Positions 1 to 6,303 of a stretch of DNA of 7,953 nucleotides are shown one piece after another; within the stretch, counting starts at the first letter, position 1; the number at the start of each line of letters is the position of its first letter. The translations under genes and the position numbers were made by a program. The stretch is from Lachnospiraceae bacterium (lineage in GTDB: Bacteria > Bacillota > Clostridia > Lachnospirales > Lachnospiraceae): positions 1 through 7,953 of the forward strand of contig JAITWD010000073.1 in NCBI GenBank assembly GCA_031285465.1, given 5' to 3'. Below the pieces are notes generated by a model, which was not told the DNA's origin, did no database searches, and saw nothing but the letters and a program-made list of their open reading frames with translations.

Positions 1-445
1 TTTTAACGGTCACCGGTTTTTTGATAGCCTTGACGGTTTTTTCGATTATGGCCGCCACCAAAGCCGGATTGGTCATTAGCGCCGCACCTTCGCCATTATT
101 GACCACCTTCGGTACCGGACACCCCATATTCAGATCCAGAATGTCAAACGGGTATTCTTCAATCCGTTGTGCCATGCTACTGACTATCTCTGGATCGGCG
201 CCAAACAGCTGCAACGATACCGGACGCTCGTCCGGATGTAATTCCAGCAGTGTCTGGGTATTTTTATTTCCATAGAGAATGGCTTTGGCACTGATCATTT
301 CCATGCAGAGCAAACCAGCCCCCCGCTCTTTACATAACAAGCGAAATGGCAGGTCGGTGATCCCTGCCATCGGTGCTAAGATTAAATTATTTGCCATGGA
401 TACTTTGCCGATGCAAAATGCCGGTCGATCAACTGTTCTTTTCAT
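1..445 (-). CDS. dusB: tRNA-dihydrouridine synthase DusB, N-terminal part (runs off left edge)
   Basis: This is an FMN-dependent enzyme that reduces specific uridines in the tRNA D-loop to dihydrouridine, acting in the cytoplasm. The 148 visible residues are the first half of the TIM-barrel domain. They contain the FMN-site motif APMAGITD (residues 24-31), the segment SLQLFGADPE (77-86), and LNMGCPVPKVVNNGEGAALM (105-124) with the predicted catalytic Cys109. The C-terminal half and stop lie outside the window. I chose the ATG at 445. The residues CIGKVSMANN before APMAG match the usual DusB N-terminus (IGN-x-x-x-KNN), which a start at the internal ATG at 397 would remove. An in-frame TAA lies two codons upstream of 445. 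A GGAGG at 461-465 is 15 nt from the ATG, which is a long spacing. The start overlaps the end of coaX by 17 nt, suggesting translational coupling. The family call is secure; the DusB subfamily is very likely from the GCP-x-PK-V/I-x-x-NG-x-G motif and the neighbour coaX. Confidence 0.93.
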   Translation of the reverse strand, partial: MKRTVDRPAFCIGKVSMANNLILAPMAGITDLPFRLLCKERGAGLLCMEMISAKAILYGNKNTQTLLELHPDERPVSLQLFGADPEIVSSMAQRIEEYPFDILDLNMGCPVPKVVNNGEGAALMTNPALVAAIIEKTVKAIKKPVTVK

Positions 446-1211
446 AAATTATCCGTAGTCCCTCCAGAGTCAATTGGCTGTTATATATCTGGATCACATC
501 GGTCTCATCGGCAATGATCCGCCCCAGTCCACCGGTTGCCACCACCTTTAGGTCATTATACCCGGTCTCCTTCTTAACCTGATTAACAATATACTCGGTC
601 TGGCCGATCTGACCATAAACCAATCCCGCCTGCATACTGGAAACCGTCTCCTGCGCCAGGATCGACTTCGGTTTCTTAATCTCAATTTCCGGCAATCGCG
701 CGGTATCCTCCCATAATGCACGGGCGGAAATACGTATCCCCGGTGCGGTTATTCCTGCACAAAAACACCCGTCCGCCGTCACCAGATCGTATGTGGTCGC
801 CGTACCAAAATCCAACACCAGCACCGGTCCACCGTATAGCTCATAACCTGCCACTGCATCGACAATACGGTCGGCACCGATTTCCCGCGGGTTGTCGGTC
901 GTAATTTTGATCCCAGTCTTAACCCCCGGTCCCACGGCAAGATGATGCTTGCCAATATAACGGACCAATGCACCGTTAAGAGCATGCATTACATTGGGTA
1001 CCACACTGGCAACCACCGTACCGTCGATCGCTCGTTTATCCACCTTGTTCATATGGAGCAATTCGGAAAATAACACCCCATACTCATCCGAGGTGTGGGC
1101 CTGCCTACTCATCAATCGAAAGGTGGTCACCAACTCTTTACCATCATAAACTCCACATGAAATATTTGTATTACCTACATCAATCGCCAATATCATTTTA
1201 TTCCCATGCAT
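429..1211 (-). CDS. coaX: Type III pantothenate kinase (CoaX)
   Basis: CoaX phosphorylates pantothenate with ATP to 4'-phosphopantothenate, the first committed step of coenzyme A synthesis. It is a cytoplasmic enzyme of the ASKHA (acetate kinase/Hsp70/actin) fold. The 260 residues match the usual family length. Visible motifs in order are DVGNTN (11-16, ATP phosphate loop), GADR (112-115, with the Asp thought to act in catalysis), DFGTATT (134-140, second phosphate motif), GITAPG (153-158) followed by the ALWEDTARLP segment, and ATGG (225-228, adenosine site). Type III kinases are typically resistant to CoA feedback and need a monovalent cation; this is family knowledge, not visible here. The ATG at 1211 is supported by AAGGAG located 9 nt upstream. 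A second in-frame ATG at 1196 would give the more commonly seen MILAIDVGNT start but has no such site. It lies 57 nt after the DUF6145-like gene and overlaps dusB. Confidence 0.96.
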   Translation of the reverse strand: MHGNKMILAIDVGNTNISCGVYDGKELVTTFRLMSRQAHTSDEYGVLFSELLHMNKVDKRAIDGTVVASVVPNVMHALNGALVRYIGKHHLAVGPGVKTGIKITTDNPREIGADRIVDAVAGYELYGGPVLVLDFGTATTYDLVTADGCFCAGITAPGIRISARALWEDTARLPEIEIKKPKSILAQETVSSMQAGLVYGQIGQTEYIVNQVKKETGYNDLKVVATGGLGRIIADETDVIQIYNSQLTLEGLRIIYEKNS

Positions 1212-1268
1212 ATCGCAGGACTCCTTTATTTTCTTTCAGCCCTATCCTCATCCACGCTGCCCCACAAA

Positions 1269-1583
1269 TTATTGATTAAACACCCGATAATATAGTTCCA
1301 ATGATCTAAACAATTCCTGGCGTTTATCCCGCACCGCCCGTATCATCAGACCGCTACTTACCGTATCATAGTAATAATCATTCTCCTCAAATTCAGTTTC
1401 CAGGACTATTTCACCATCAGCTTCGAACGCAATGGTTAAAACTCCACCCACTTCTTCGGTAAATAACACACATAGAATCTGCAGTTCCTCCCGGATCGCC
1501 TGCGGCAGGCCGGCAAATTGCTGGTTTAAATAATACTTTTGCTCATAAGCACTGGCACCGCACAAAACTATTCGTTCCGACAT
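1269..1583 (-). CDS. Small conserved protein of unknown function, DUF6145-like
   Basis: This 104-residue protein has no function that I know of. It resembles the small clostridial family called DUF6145, recognised by the N-terminal pattern SERIVLCGASAYEQKYYLN and the following FAGLPQAIREELQILCVLF. That identification is from memory of the family and could not be searched here. The protein is soluble in appearance, with no signal peptide or membrane segment. It is acidic in the middle (residues 54-73, with EFEEND followed by three tyrosines) and ends in a likely helix rich in Arg and Leu (84-100). Two cysteines (Cys8, Cys38) are present but no metal-binding CxxC motif. The start ATG is preceded by AGGAGA about 11 nt upstream. 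It sits between argF (100 nt upstream) and coaX (57 nt downstream) on the same strand with no clear terminator, so co-transcription with coaX-dusB is plausible. Any role in CoA or arginine metabolism would be speculation. Confidence 0.8.
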   Translation of the reverse strand: MSERIVLCGASAYEQKYYLNQQFAGLPQAIREELQILCVLFTEEVGGVLTIAFEADGEIVLETEFEENDYYYDTVSSGLMIRAVRDKRQELFRSLELYYRVFNQ

Positions 1584-1683
1584 AACTATTATTCTCTCCT
1601 ATCAAATCGCTTGGACACCGCCAGTACTGCATTATCTGCACATCCGGTCAATGTCAGTACGTCTTAATCGTGCATCGACCGGG

Positions 1684-2667
1684 CTAAAGGGTCGCTGCCA
1701 GTACCGCCTTGATCGTATGCATACGATTCTCCGCCTCACGGAAAACCACCGACTGTGCCGATTCAAAAACCTCGTCGGTCACTTCCAGCTCGCTGATGCC
1801 ATATCGTTCATAGACCTCACGGCCAACCGCTGTCTTATTATCATGGAAGGCCGGCAGACAATGCATAAAGATAGCTTCTTTATCCGCCTGTTCCATTACC
1901 GTCCGATTTACCTGATAAGGTCGCAGATCGGCGATCCGCTCGGACCAAACCTCCGCCGACTCACCCATCGATACCCACACATCGGTGGAAATCACCTGCG
2001 CGCCTACAACTGAAACCGCCACATCTTCGGTTAACGTGATCGAGCCGCCGGTTTCAGCTGCTATTTCACGGCACTGCGCTACCAGGTCATCTTTCGGGAA
2101 ATACTTACCCGCCGTACAAACAGTGAAATGCATGCCCATCTTGGCACAGGCGACCATAAGTGAATTACCGGTATTATATCGGGCATCACCCAGATAGGTG
2201 ACTTTAATCCCCTTAAGGGTACCGAAGGACTCGCGAATAGTCAACAGATCGGCCAACATCTGGGTGGGATGGAATTCATTGGTCAGACCATTCCACACCG
2301 GTACTCCGGAATATAATGCCAGTTCTTCAACAATTTCCTGACCATATCCCCGATATTCGATTCCATCATACATGCTACTCAATACTCTGGCGGTATCGGC
2401 AATATTTTCCTTATGACCAATCTGTGATGCCGCCGGATCAAGATAGGTGGTACTAATACCCAGATCATGTGCTGCTACCTCAAAGGCACAACGGGTTCTG
2501 GTACTGGTTTTTTCAAATATCAAAACAATATTTTTCCCTTTATGATATTCGGTAAAAATGCGCTCTTTTTTCTTTTCCTTCAAATCAGCGGCCAGATCTA
2601 ATAAATAGTCGATCTCTGCCGGTGAATAATCCAGTAATGTTAATAAATGACGACCTCGTAAATTCAT
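1684..2667 (-). CDS. argF: Ornithine carbamoyltransferase
   Basis: The enzyme transfers the carbamoyl group from carbamoyl phosphate to L-ornithine to give citrulline in arginine biosynthesis; the same family also works in reverse in arginine fermentation (ArcB). It is cytoplasmic and usually trimeric. In the 327-residue form the diagnostic motifs are complete: STRTR (55-59, carbamoyl phosphate), HPTQ (133-136), DARYNTGNSL (161-170), D-V-W-V-SMG (229-235, ornithine loop) and HCLP (269-272, catalytic Cys270). The C-terminus ENRMHTIKAVL is typical. HCLP and SMG together separate it from aspartate carbamoyltransferase. I chose the ATG at 2667 because AAAGG (2675-2679) lies 7 nt upstream; a GTG at 2673 adds two residues but lies only 1 nt from that site. 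No other arginine gene is visible, so biosynthetic versus catabolic use cannot be settled; argF is the default. A putative promoter and a perfect palindrome lie just upstream. Confidence 0.95.
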   Translation of the reverse strand: MNLRGRHLLTLLDYSPAEIDYLLDLAADLKEKKKERIFTEYHKGKNIVLIFEKTSTRTRCAFEVAAHDLGISTTYLDPAASQIGHKENIADTARVLSSMYDGIEYRGYGQEIVEELALYSGVPVWNGLTNEFHPTQMLADLLTIRESFGTLKGIKVTYLGDARYNTGNSLMVACAKMGMHFTVCTAGKYFPKDDLVAQCREIAAETGGSITLTEDVAVSVVGAQVISTDVWVSMGESAEVWSERIADLRPYQVNRTVMEQADKEAIFMHCLPAFHDNKTAVGREVYERYGISELEVTDEVFESAQSVVFREAENRMHTIKAVLAATL

Positions 2668-2674
2668 TTGCACA

Positions 2675-2679
2675 CCTTT
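2675..2679 (-). promoter_or_regulatory. Ribosome binding site that sets the argF start
   Basis: The minus-strand sequence AAAGG ends 7 nt before the ATG at 2667 and only 1 nt before the alternative GTG at 2673. The spacing favours the ATG. Confidence 0.6.
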
Positions 2680-2693
2680 CTCTATCTTTGGAT

Positions 2694-2722
2694 AGGATAT
2701 AAATAGTTAATGGGGGTGTAAA
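2694..2722 (-). promoter_or_regulatory. argF: Putative sigma-A promoter of argF
   Basis: On the minus strand TTTACA (2722-2717, five of six matches to TTGACA) is followed after exactly 17 nt by TATCCT (2699-2694, four of six matches to TATAAT). It would start transcription a short distance before the argF ribosome binding site. The -35 box overlaps the end of the perfect inverted repeat at 2721-2753, so a protein bound there could block it. The -10 match is weak; this is a prediction only. Confidence 0.35.
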
Positions 2723-2753
2723 TGACCCATTAATATATTATTAATGGGTCATT
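2721..2753 (-). terminator. Perfect inverted repeat between the SPFH gene and argF: terminator hairpin or operator
   Basis: The arms AATGACCCATTAATA (2721-2735) and TATTAATGGGTCATT (2739-2753) pair perfectly over 15 bp with a 3-nt loop. The repeat lies 29 nt beyond the stop codon of the SPFH gene, where a terminator for the nfeD-SPFH operon would be expected. However, neither strand has a real run of T after the stem: the minus strand continues TACACCCCC. The stem holds only five or six GC pairs, in the TGACCCA/TGGGTCA core. Because one end touches the proposed argF -35 box, an operator is an equal alternative. It does not resemble the usual ARG-box consensus closely. Confidence 0.5.
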
Positions 2754-2782
2754 ATTATTATAAAAATCTGATAGTCTTATCG

Positions 2783-3715
2783 TCAATCCTTGGTTAGCTC
2801 CTTGAACGCTGATGCCAGTCCTGCCAATCCCTGTATATCAGACGGAATGATTATCTTGGTTGCTTTGCCGTCCGCCGCCTTTTCAAAGGCTTCCAAACTC
2901 TTGATGTGCAGAACCGCCTGATCGGCACCCGCTTCACGGATCATCCTGATACCATCGGCTTTAGCCTGCTGAACCTTCATGATCGCTTCGGCCTCACCCT
3001 CGGCTTCACGGATCATCTTTTCTTTCTCGGCCTCTGCACGAAGGATAGCCGATTGCTTCTCTGCTTCAGCCTCTAATATGGCAGAAGCTTTCTTACCTTC
3101 AGCAACCGTAATATTGGCAATCTTCTCGCCCTCAGCTCTGGTCACCGATTCACGACGTTCACGCTCGGCCTTCATCTGTTTTTCCATTGCATTCTGAATC
3201 TCGGCCGGTGGCATTATGTTCTTTAGTTCCACTCGATTGACCTTGATGCCCCAGGGATCGGTAGCCACATCCAGTGATGCCCGCATCTTGGTATTAATAG
3301 TCTCACGTGAGGTCAGGGTCTGATCAAGCTCCAGATCACCGATAATATTTCTCAAGGTGGTGGCGGTCAGGTTCTCAATCGCCATCAATGGATTCTCTAC
3401 CCCATAAGCAAACAGTTTCGGATCGGTAATCTGAAAAAATACCACCGTATCAATCCGCATGGTTACATTATCTTTGGTAATAACCGGCTGCGGGGCAAAA
3501 TCCACCACCTGCTCTTTTAGATTGACCCGACGGGCAATTTTATCGAGAAATGGAATCTTAAAATGAAGACCAACCGACCAGGAATCCTGATATGCCCCCA
3601 AACGCTCCACTACAAAGGCATATGCCTGCGGTACGATCTTTACACAGGATGTAACCACTATGATCAAAAAGATCACCAACACTACTAACGCAATAAAAGT
3701 TCCATAAGCACCCAT
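2783..3715 (-). CDS. SPFH/band-7 (stomatin-like) membrane protein
   Basis: The protein is a stomatin/prohibitin/flotillin/HflK-C family member, close to the QmcA/paraslipin group, expected to oligomerise at the cytoplasmic membrane into ring-like scaffolds that organise membrane microdomains or influence proteases. The 310 residues show one N-terminal membrane anchor (about 5-24), then the SPFH domain (about 26-175), which includes VPQAYAFVVERLGAY, the prohibitin-like segment AIENLTATTLRNIIGDLELD and the conserved DPWGIKVNRVELKNIMPP (153-170). A charged coiled coil (about 175-262) follows, with repeated A-E-A-E-K / A-E-G-E-K units, and a short C-terminal tail with GLAGLASAF. The start has GGAGGAG 7 nt upstream. 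It begins 1 nt after the stop of the NfeD-like gene, so the two are translationally coupled; SPFH-NfeD pairing is a known conserved arrangement. The family is certain; the cellular target is unknown. Confidence 0.93.
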   Translation of the reverse strand: MGAYGTFIALVVLVIFLIIVVTSCVKIVPQAYAFVVERLGAYQDSWSVGLHFKIPFLDKIARRVNLKEQVVDFAPQPVITKDNVTMRIDTVVFFQITDPKLFAYGVENPLMAIENLTATTLRNIIGDLELDQTLTSRETINTKMRASLDVATDPWGIKVNRVELKNIMPPAEIQNAMEKQMKAERERRESVTRAEGEKIANITVAEGKKASAILEAEAEKQSAILRAEAEKEKMIREAEGEAEAIMKVQQAKADGIRMIREAGADQAVLHIKSLEAFEKAADGKATKIIIPSDIQGLAGLASAFKELTKD

Positions 3716-3716
3716 T

Positions 3717-4157
3717 TTAAATCTCCTCCACTTTCTTTTCCTTAATAATAAGTTTCACGCCGTCTATCGACTCAACCACACCGACCGTTCCAACCGGTAA
3801 GGTTATTCCTGCCACAGCGGTCCGTGCGGTCCACTCCTGGCCATCCAGGGTAACCTGTCCGATCCCTTGCATGTTATCCACCTCACTGACGACAATAACC
3901 TGACGACCGATATAACTTTCAACATTGGTACGGATCCGATCTCGATTGAAATATTTGACCGCGACCGGCCGGGTGAAATACAAGAGCACAATGGAAATGA
4001 CCAGAAACAGAAATATCTGTACCCATATCTGCAGATCAAAAATAGCTGCCAGTGTCGCCACCAATGCCCCACCTGCAAACCAGATCGTCGTCAAGCCCAT
4101 CGTTGCAAGCTCGACCAATACCAATATCACAAACAGAATGAGCCAAAAAAATGTCAT
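3717..4157 (-). CDS. NfeD-family membrane protein (short form)
   Basis: This is a short NfeD-like protein of 146 residues, the partner typically encoded beside stomatin-like SPFH genes. Three hydrophobic helices are visible (about 2-19, 22-40 and 44-62), followed by a soluble C-terminal domain (about 80-140) with the OB-fold-like pattern YIGRQVIVV, then G-x-V-x-x-D-G-Q-E-W-T-A (100-111) and the closing PVGTVGVVESIDGVKLIIK. The short form lacks the N-terminal ClpP-like serine protease domain of long NfeD proteins, so no protease activity is expected. The function is inferred to be support of the SPFH scaffold in the membrane. The start is well supported by AAGGAGG 10 nt upstream, and a good promoter lies 31 nt before the ATG. 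It is the first gene of a two-gene operon. Confidence 0.9.
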   Translation of the reverse strand: MTFFWLILFVILVLVELATMGLTTIWFAGGALVATLAAIFDLQIWVQIFLFLVISIVLLYFTRPVAVKYFNRDRIRTNVESYIGRQVIVVSEVDNMQGIGQVTLDGQEWTARTAVAGITLPVGTVGVVESIDGVKLIIKEKKVEEI

Positions 4158-4187
4158 ACCCTTATATCCTCCTTATAGTTATTCTTT

Positions 4188-4216
4188 ATTCTACTACAAT
4201 TGACCGGACTATTCAA
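4188..4216 (-). promoter_or_regulatory. Sigma-A promoter of the nfeD-SPFH operon
   Basis: On the minus strand TTGAAT (4216-4211) and TAGAAT (4193-4188) are separated by exactly 17 nt. The -10 matches the consensus at five of six positions and the -35 at four. The -10 box lies 30 nt upstream of the NfeD start codon, and the ribosome binding site falls in between, as expected for a short leader. No operator-like repeat is visible around it. Confidence 0.6.
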
Positions 4217-4283
4217 ATGAAATAATTCTCTTACTTAGAAATTTTGTATAAAGCCTTTATTTTAAACTTTACCAGTACACACA

Positions 4284-4311
4284 AAGAACCGCAGTTGTGG
4301 CTGCGGTTCTT
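4284..4311 (-). terminator. Terminator-like hairpin after the sugar-transporter operon
   Basis: The arms AAGAACCGCAG (4284-4294) and CTGCGGTTCTT (4301-4311) form a perfect 11-bp GC-rich stem with a 6-nt loop. On the minus strand the stem ends in TTCTT and continues TGTGTGT, a partial T tract, better than the plus-strand continuation CGTAGG. It lies about 160 nt after the lipoprotein stop and before the nfeD promoter, so it most likely ends the transporter transcript. The U run is short, so termination strength is uncertain. Confidence 0.65.
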
Positions 4312-4359
4312 CGTAGGAAAAAGTGTATATTAATATGAAAGCCACTGTAACGAAGGGTT

Positions 4360-4412
4360 CCCCATGTGTGGGGTGATCACGTTTGGGGGATCATGTGTAA
4401 TCTGCACATGAT
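4360..4412. repeat. Cluster of short inverted repeats with competing pairings
   Basis: Three small symmetric elements sit within 53 nt. CCCCA/TGGGG (4360-4364 with 4369-4373) closes a 4-nt loop. GTGATCAC (4373-4380) is a perfect 8-bp palindrome. ATCATGTG/CACATGAT (4390-4397 with 4405-4412) is a perfect 8-bp stem with a 7-nt loop. The hexamer CATGTG occurs twice directly (4363-4368, 4392-4397) and once inverted (4405-4410), so the inverted copy can pair with either direct copy. The cluster lies 59 nt past the lipoprotein stop, in the likely 3' untranslated region. Confidence 0.55.
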
Positions 4413-4470
4413 ATTTGTTTTATACGGGAGCGCGACCTTCATAGTAATACCAAAACTATTAATCTTAAAG

Positions 4471-6288
4471 TTATTCGCCTGTATACCAGGAAGCACGTTC
4501 TTTGACCAATTCAGTCATCATTTCGCCGAGCTTATCAACCTCATTTTCTTGCAGTTTCTGCTGATACTCATCCCAAATGGCATCGAATTCATCTTCCGGA
4601 GCGGCAACTGCACGCATCAGATATTCAGCGGTAAGGTCATTACAACGTGCCTGGATCTGGCCGATTTCTGAATCGGGAGCCAGGGCATCCTGAATATACC
4701 AGGCAGCGCCCCAAGGCGGGAAGTAAAGGTCTTCCGCTTGCGGGTAAAGATCACGCCACATACCCACACCATAGGCATCCAAAGCGGCTTTAGCCGGCTC
4801 GGTATAACCTTCCATGATCTCGTCTTCGGTAAAAGGCATAATAGCTAATCCATCAGCATCATTAACACCAGAGCCGTAGCATGGCCAAGGATAGGAGAGC
4901 AGACCGTGACCGGTTTCAACCGTTCTGCCATCGGGATCGGTGGTACGCTTTTCAAACTCTTCGGCGGTCCACTTACGTTCGCCGTCACGAACCTCCCAGT
5001 TTACCCCTTCAAATCCCCAGTTGGTCATAACCTGGATCTCTTCGCGGGCTAAGTAATCAAGGAACTGGATAGCACGGATCGGATCATCACAATTATCGGT
5101 TATACCGATACCATTAGAGGCCATGTAGACCGGCTGACGATAGATGGGGAACAAAACACTTTCATCAACAGTAACCGGGAAAAATCCATATGCACGTTCG
5201 GGTTTTCCTTCGGTAGTAAGAACTGAAGTAGCTTCTTCAATACTCCAGTTGGCATCCATCAAGCCAAGTACACGACCGGAAGCGATCTTTTGCAGATACT
5301 CGTCATGGGTCTGAGTAAAACTGTCGGGATCAAGTAATCCTTCATTATAAAGGCCGTTCATCCAGCGGAAATATTCCTTGTGTTCCGGCATGGTAAACCG
5401 GAAAATGGTCTCCATGGTTTCGGGATCAACATAATATTGTCCGTCGTCCGGTGCGCCGTTAGCAAAACCAGCCGGATTTCCAAGAGTGATAAACCAACGC
5501 CATCCTTCACCGGTGGTTAAGGTGATACCGATGGTCGGCTGACCGTCGATCTCGGGATGAGCTGCCTTGTAAGTCCTAATAGCCTCGGCATACTGATCAA
5601 GGGTTTTAATCTCCGGATAGCCCTGCTCTTCCAAAACTGCCAGCTGCACTTCAAAACCAACTTCGGGATCCAGCGGAAGATTATTTACAAAGTCTTGTCC
5701 TAAGTAATGAATATGACCCTCTTCATCGTAATGGGTATCAAAGGAGGTGCCATATAATTTTTTGATGTTCGGTCCGTATTCTTCGATCAACGGAGCTAGA
5801 TCAATAAAAGCTTCTGCTTCCAAAAATTTGGAAAGGTTAGAACGGGAAAAAACGAAATCAGGGTAGTTACGGTCGGCGATCATCAGCGTAATCTGTTCTG
5901 ATACATCACCTACACCAAAATTGGTCTGCAGGTTAACACCGGTATCGGCGGTTATCTGTCGCATTACTTCGCCCTGGAAATTGGTTTCTACAACTGCTTG
6001 GCGAATATCTTCTTCATATGCAGTAAAGTCGATCGGTGTAAAGTCGGTCTGTCCGGTACCGCCACCAAATTCCAGTCCGGTCGGTCCCGCTACTCCACTT
6101 AGATTATAACCATAGGTACTGACACCTGCGCTGTTATCTACCACCTCTTCCTGCGTCGTTTCGGTAGATCCGGTAGAATCTCCGGTATTAGATGCTTGGT
6201 TGGCACAGCCGCCAAGAGTGCCCATCGCCAACAATGAAACCAGCGCTAATGGGATAATACGTTTTACTATTACGCTTTTCTTTCTCAC
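4471..6288 (-). CDS. Sugar ABC transporter solute-binding lipoprotein (LplA/YtcQ-like)
   Basis: This is the extracellular receptor of a carbohydrate ABC importer, anchored to the outer face of the membrane by lipid. From the chosen GTG start it has 605 residues. The N-terminus has a basic region (RKKSVIVKR), a hydrophobic core and the lipobox LGGC with the lipidated cysteine at residue 28. A Ser/Thr/Glu-rich linker runs to about residue 50. The rest is the large two-lobed binding domain typical of the long (550-600 residue) LplA/YtcQ-type proteins, with many aromatic residues as in sugar-binding sites (for example GEGWRWF). The ATG at 6294 is only 2 nt from the AAGGAGG at 6297-6303, while the in-frame GTG at 6288 is 8 nt away, so I prefer the GTG; the ATG would add Met-Ser. 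It follows the second permease gene after about 70 nt. The substrate is unknown, with an oligosaccharide most likely. Confidence 0.92.
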   Translation of the reverse strand: MRKKSVIVKRIIPLALVSLLAMGTLGGCANQASNTGDSTGSTETTQEEVVDNSAGVSTYGYNLSGVAGPTGLEFGGGTGQTDFTPIDFTAYEEDIRQAVVETNFQGEVMRQITADTGVNLQTNFGVGDVSEQITLMIADRNYPDFVFSRSNLSKFLEAEAFIDLAPLIEEYGPNIKKLYGTSFDTHYDEEGHIHYLGQDFVNNLPLDPEVGFEVQLAVLEEQGYPEIKTLDQYAEAIRTYKAAHPEIDGQPTIGITLTTGEGWRWFITLGNPAGFANGAPDDGQYYVDPETMETIFRFTMPEHKEYFRWMNGLYNEGLLDPDSFTQTHDEYLQKIASGRVLGLMDANWSIEEATSVLTTEGKPERAYGFFPVTVDESVLFPIYRQPVYMASNGIGITDNCDDPIRAIQFLDYLAREEIQVMTNWGFEGVNWEVRDGERKWTAEEFEKRTTDPDGRTVETGHGLLSYPWPCYGSGVNDADGLAIMPFTEDEIMEGYTEPAKAALDAYGVGMWRDLYPQAEDLYFPPWGAAWYIQDALAPDSEIGQIQARCNDLTAEYLMRAVAAPEDEFDAIWDEYQQKLQENEVDKLGEMMTELVKERASWYTGE

Positions 6289-6296
6289 ACTCATAT

Positions 6297-6303
6297 CCTC
6301 CTT
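6297..6303 (-). promoter_or_regulatory. Ribosome binding site that argues for a GTG start of the lipoprotein gene
   Basis: A full AAGGAGG on the minus strand ends 2 nt before the ATG at 6294 and 8 nt before the in-frame GTG at 6288. Efficient initiation normally needs about 5-9 nt, so the GTG is the better start despite the ATG. Confidence 0.65.

Larger units (their letters stand above)
4158..4470. other. Intergenic region of about 310 nt without a gene
   Basis: I see no credible coding sequence here on either strand. Reading from the lipoprotein stop toward the nfeD start, it holds a cluster of short inverted repeats (4360-4412), a GC-rich terminator-like hairpin (4284-4311), an AT-rich stretch, and the promoter and ribosome binding site of the nfeD-SPFH operon. 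Open frames crossing the region on the plus strand lack a ribosome binding site and lie antisense to the lipoprotein gene. Confidence 0.7.

Noticed and set aside
1590..1650. Minus-strand frame in the argF-DUF6145 spacer reading LTGCADNAVLAVSKRFDRRE, considered as a remnant C-terminus of a lost gene
   Set aside because: Only about 20 codons between stops, no convincing match to BirA or another family; most likely chance.
2682..2695. Small hairpin CTATC/GATAG just upstream of the argF ribosome binding site
   Set aside because: Only 5 bp with a 4-nt loop; too weak to call a regulatory element.
2721..2753. Interpretation of the palindrome as a canonical ARG box for ArgR
   Set aside because: The core TGACCCA/TGGGTCA does not match the TGAAT-AT-rich-ATTCA pattern of known ARG boxes; kept only as a generic operator or terminator candidate.
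3000..3110. Repeated GCC/TCGGCCTC-like units considered as a tandem DNA repeat
   Set aside because: They are explained by codons for the Ala/Glu-rich coiled coil of the SPFH protein, with imperfect spacing.
2979..3197. Plus-strand open frame opposite the SPFH coiled coil, with repeated Ser/Ala-rich units
   Set aside because: The repetition is the mirror image of the A-E-A-E-K coding repeats on the minus strand; no start signal is present.
4366..4671. Plus-strand open frame of about 100 codons crossing the spacer and the end of the lipoprotein gene
   Set aside because: It lies mostly antisense to a well-supported gene, has no ribosome binding site, and its translation resembles no family I know.
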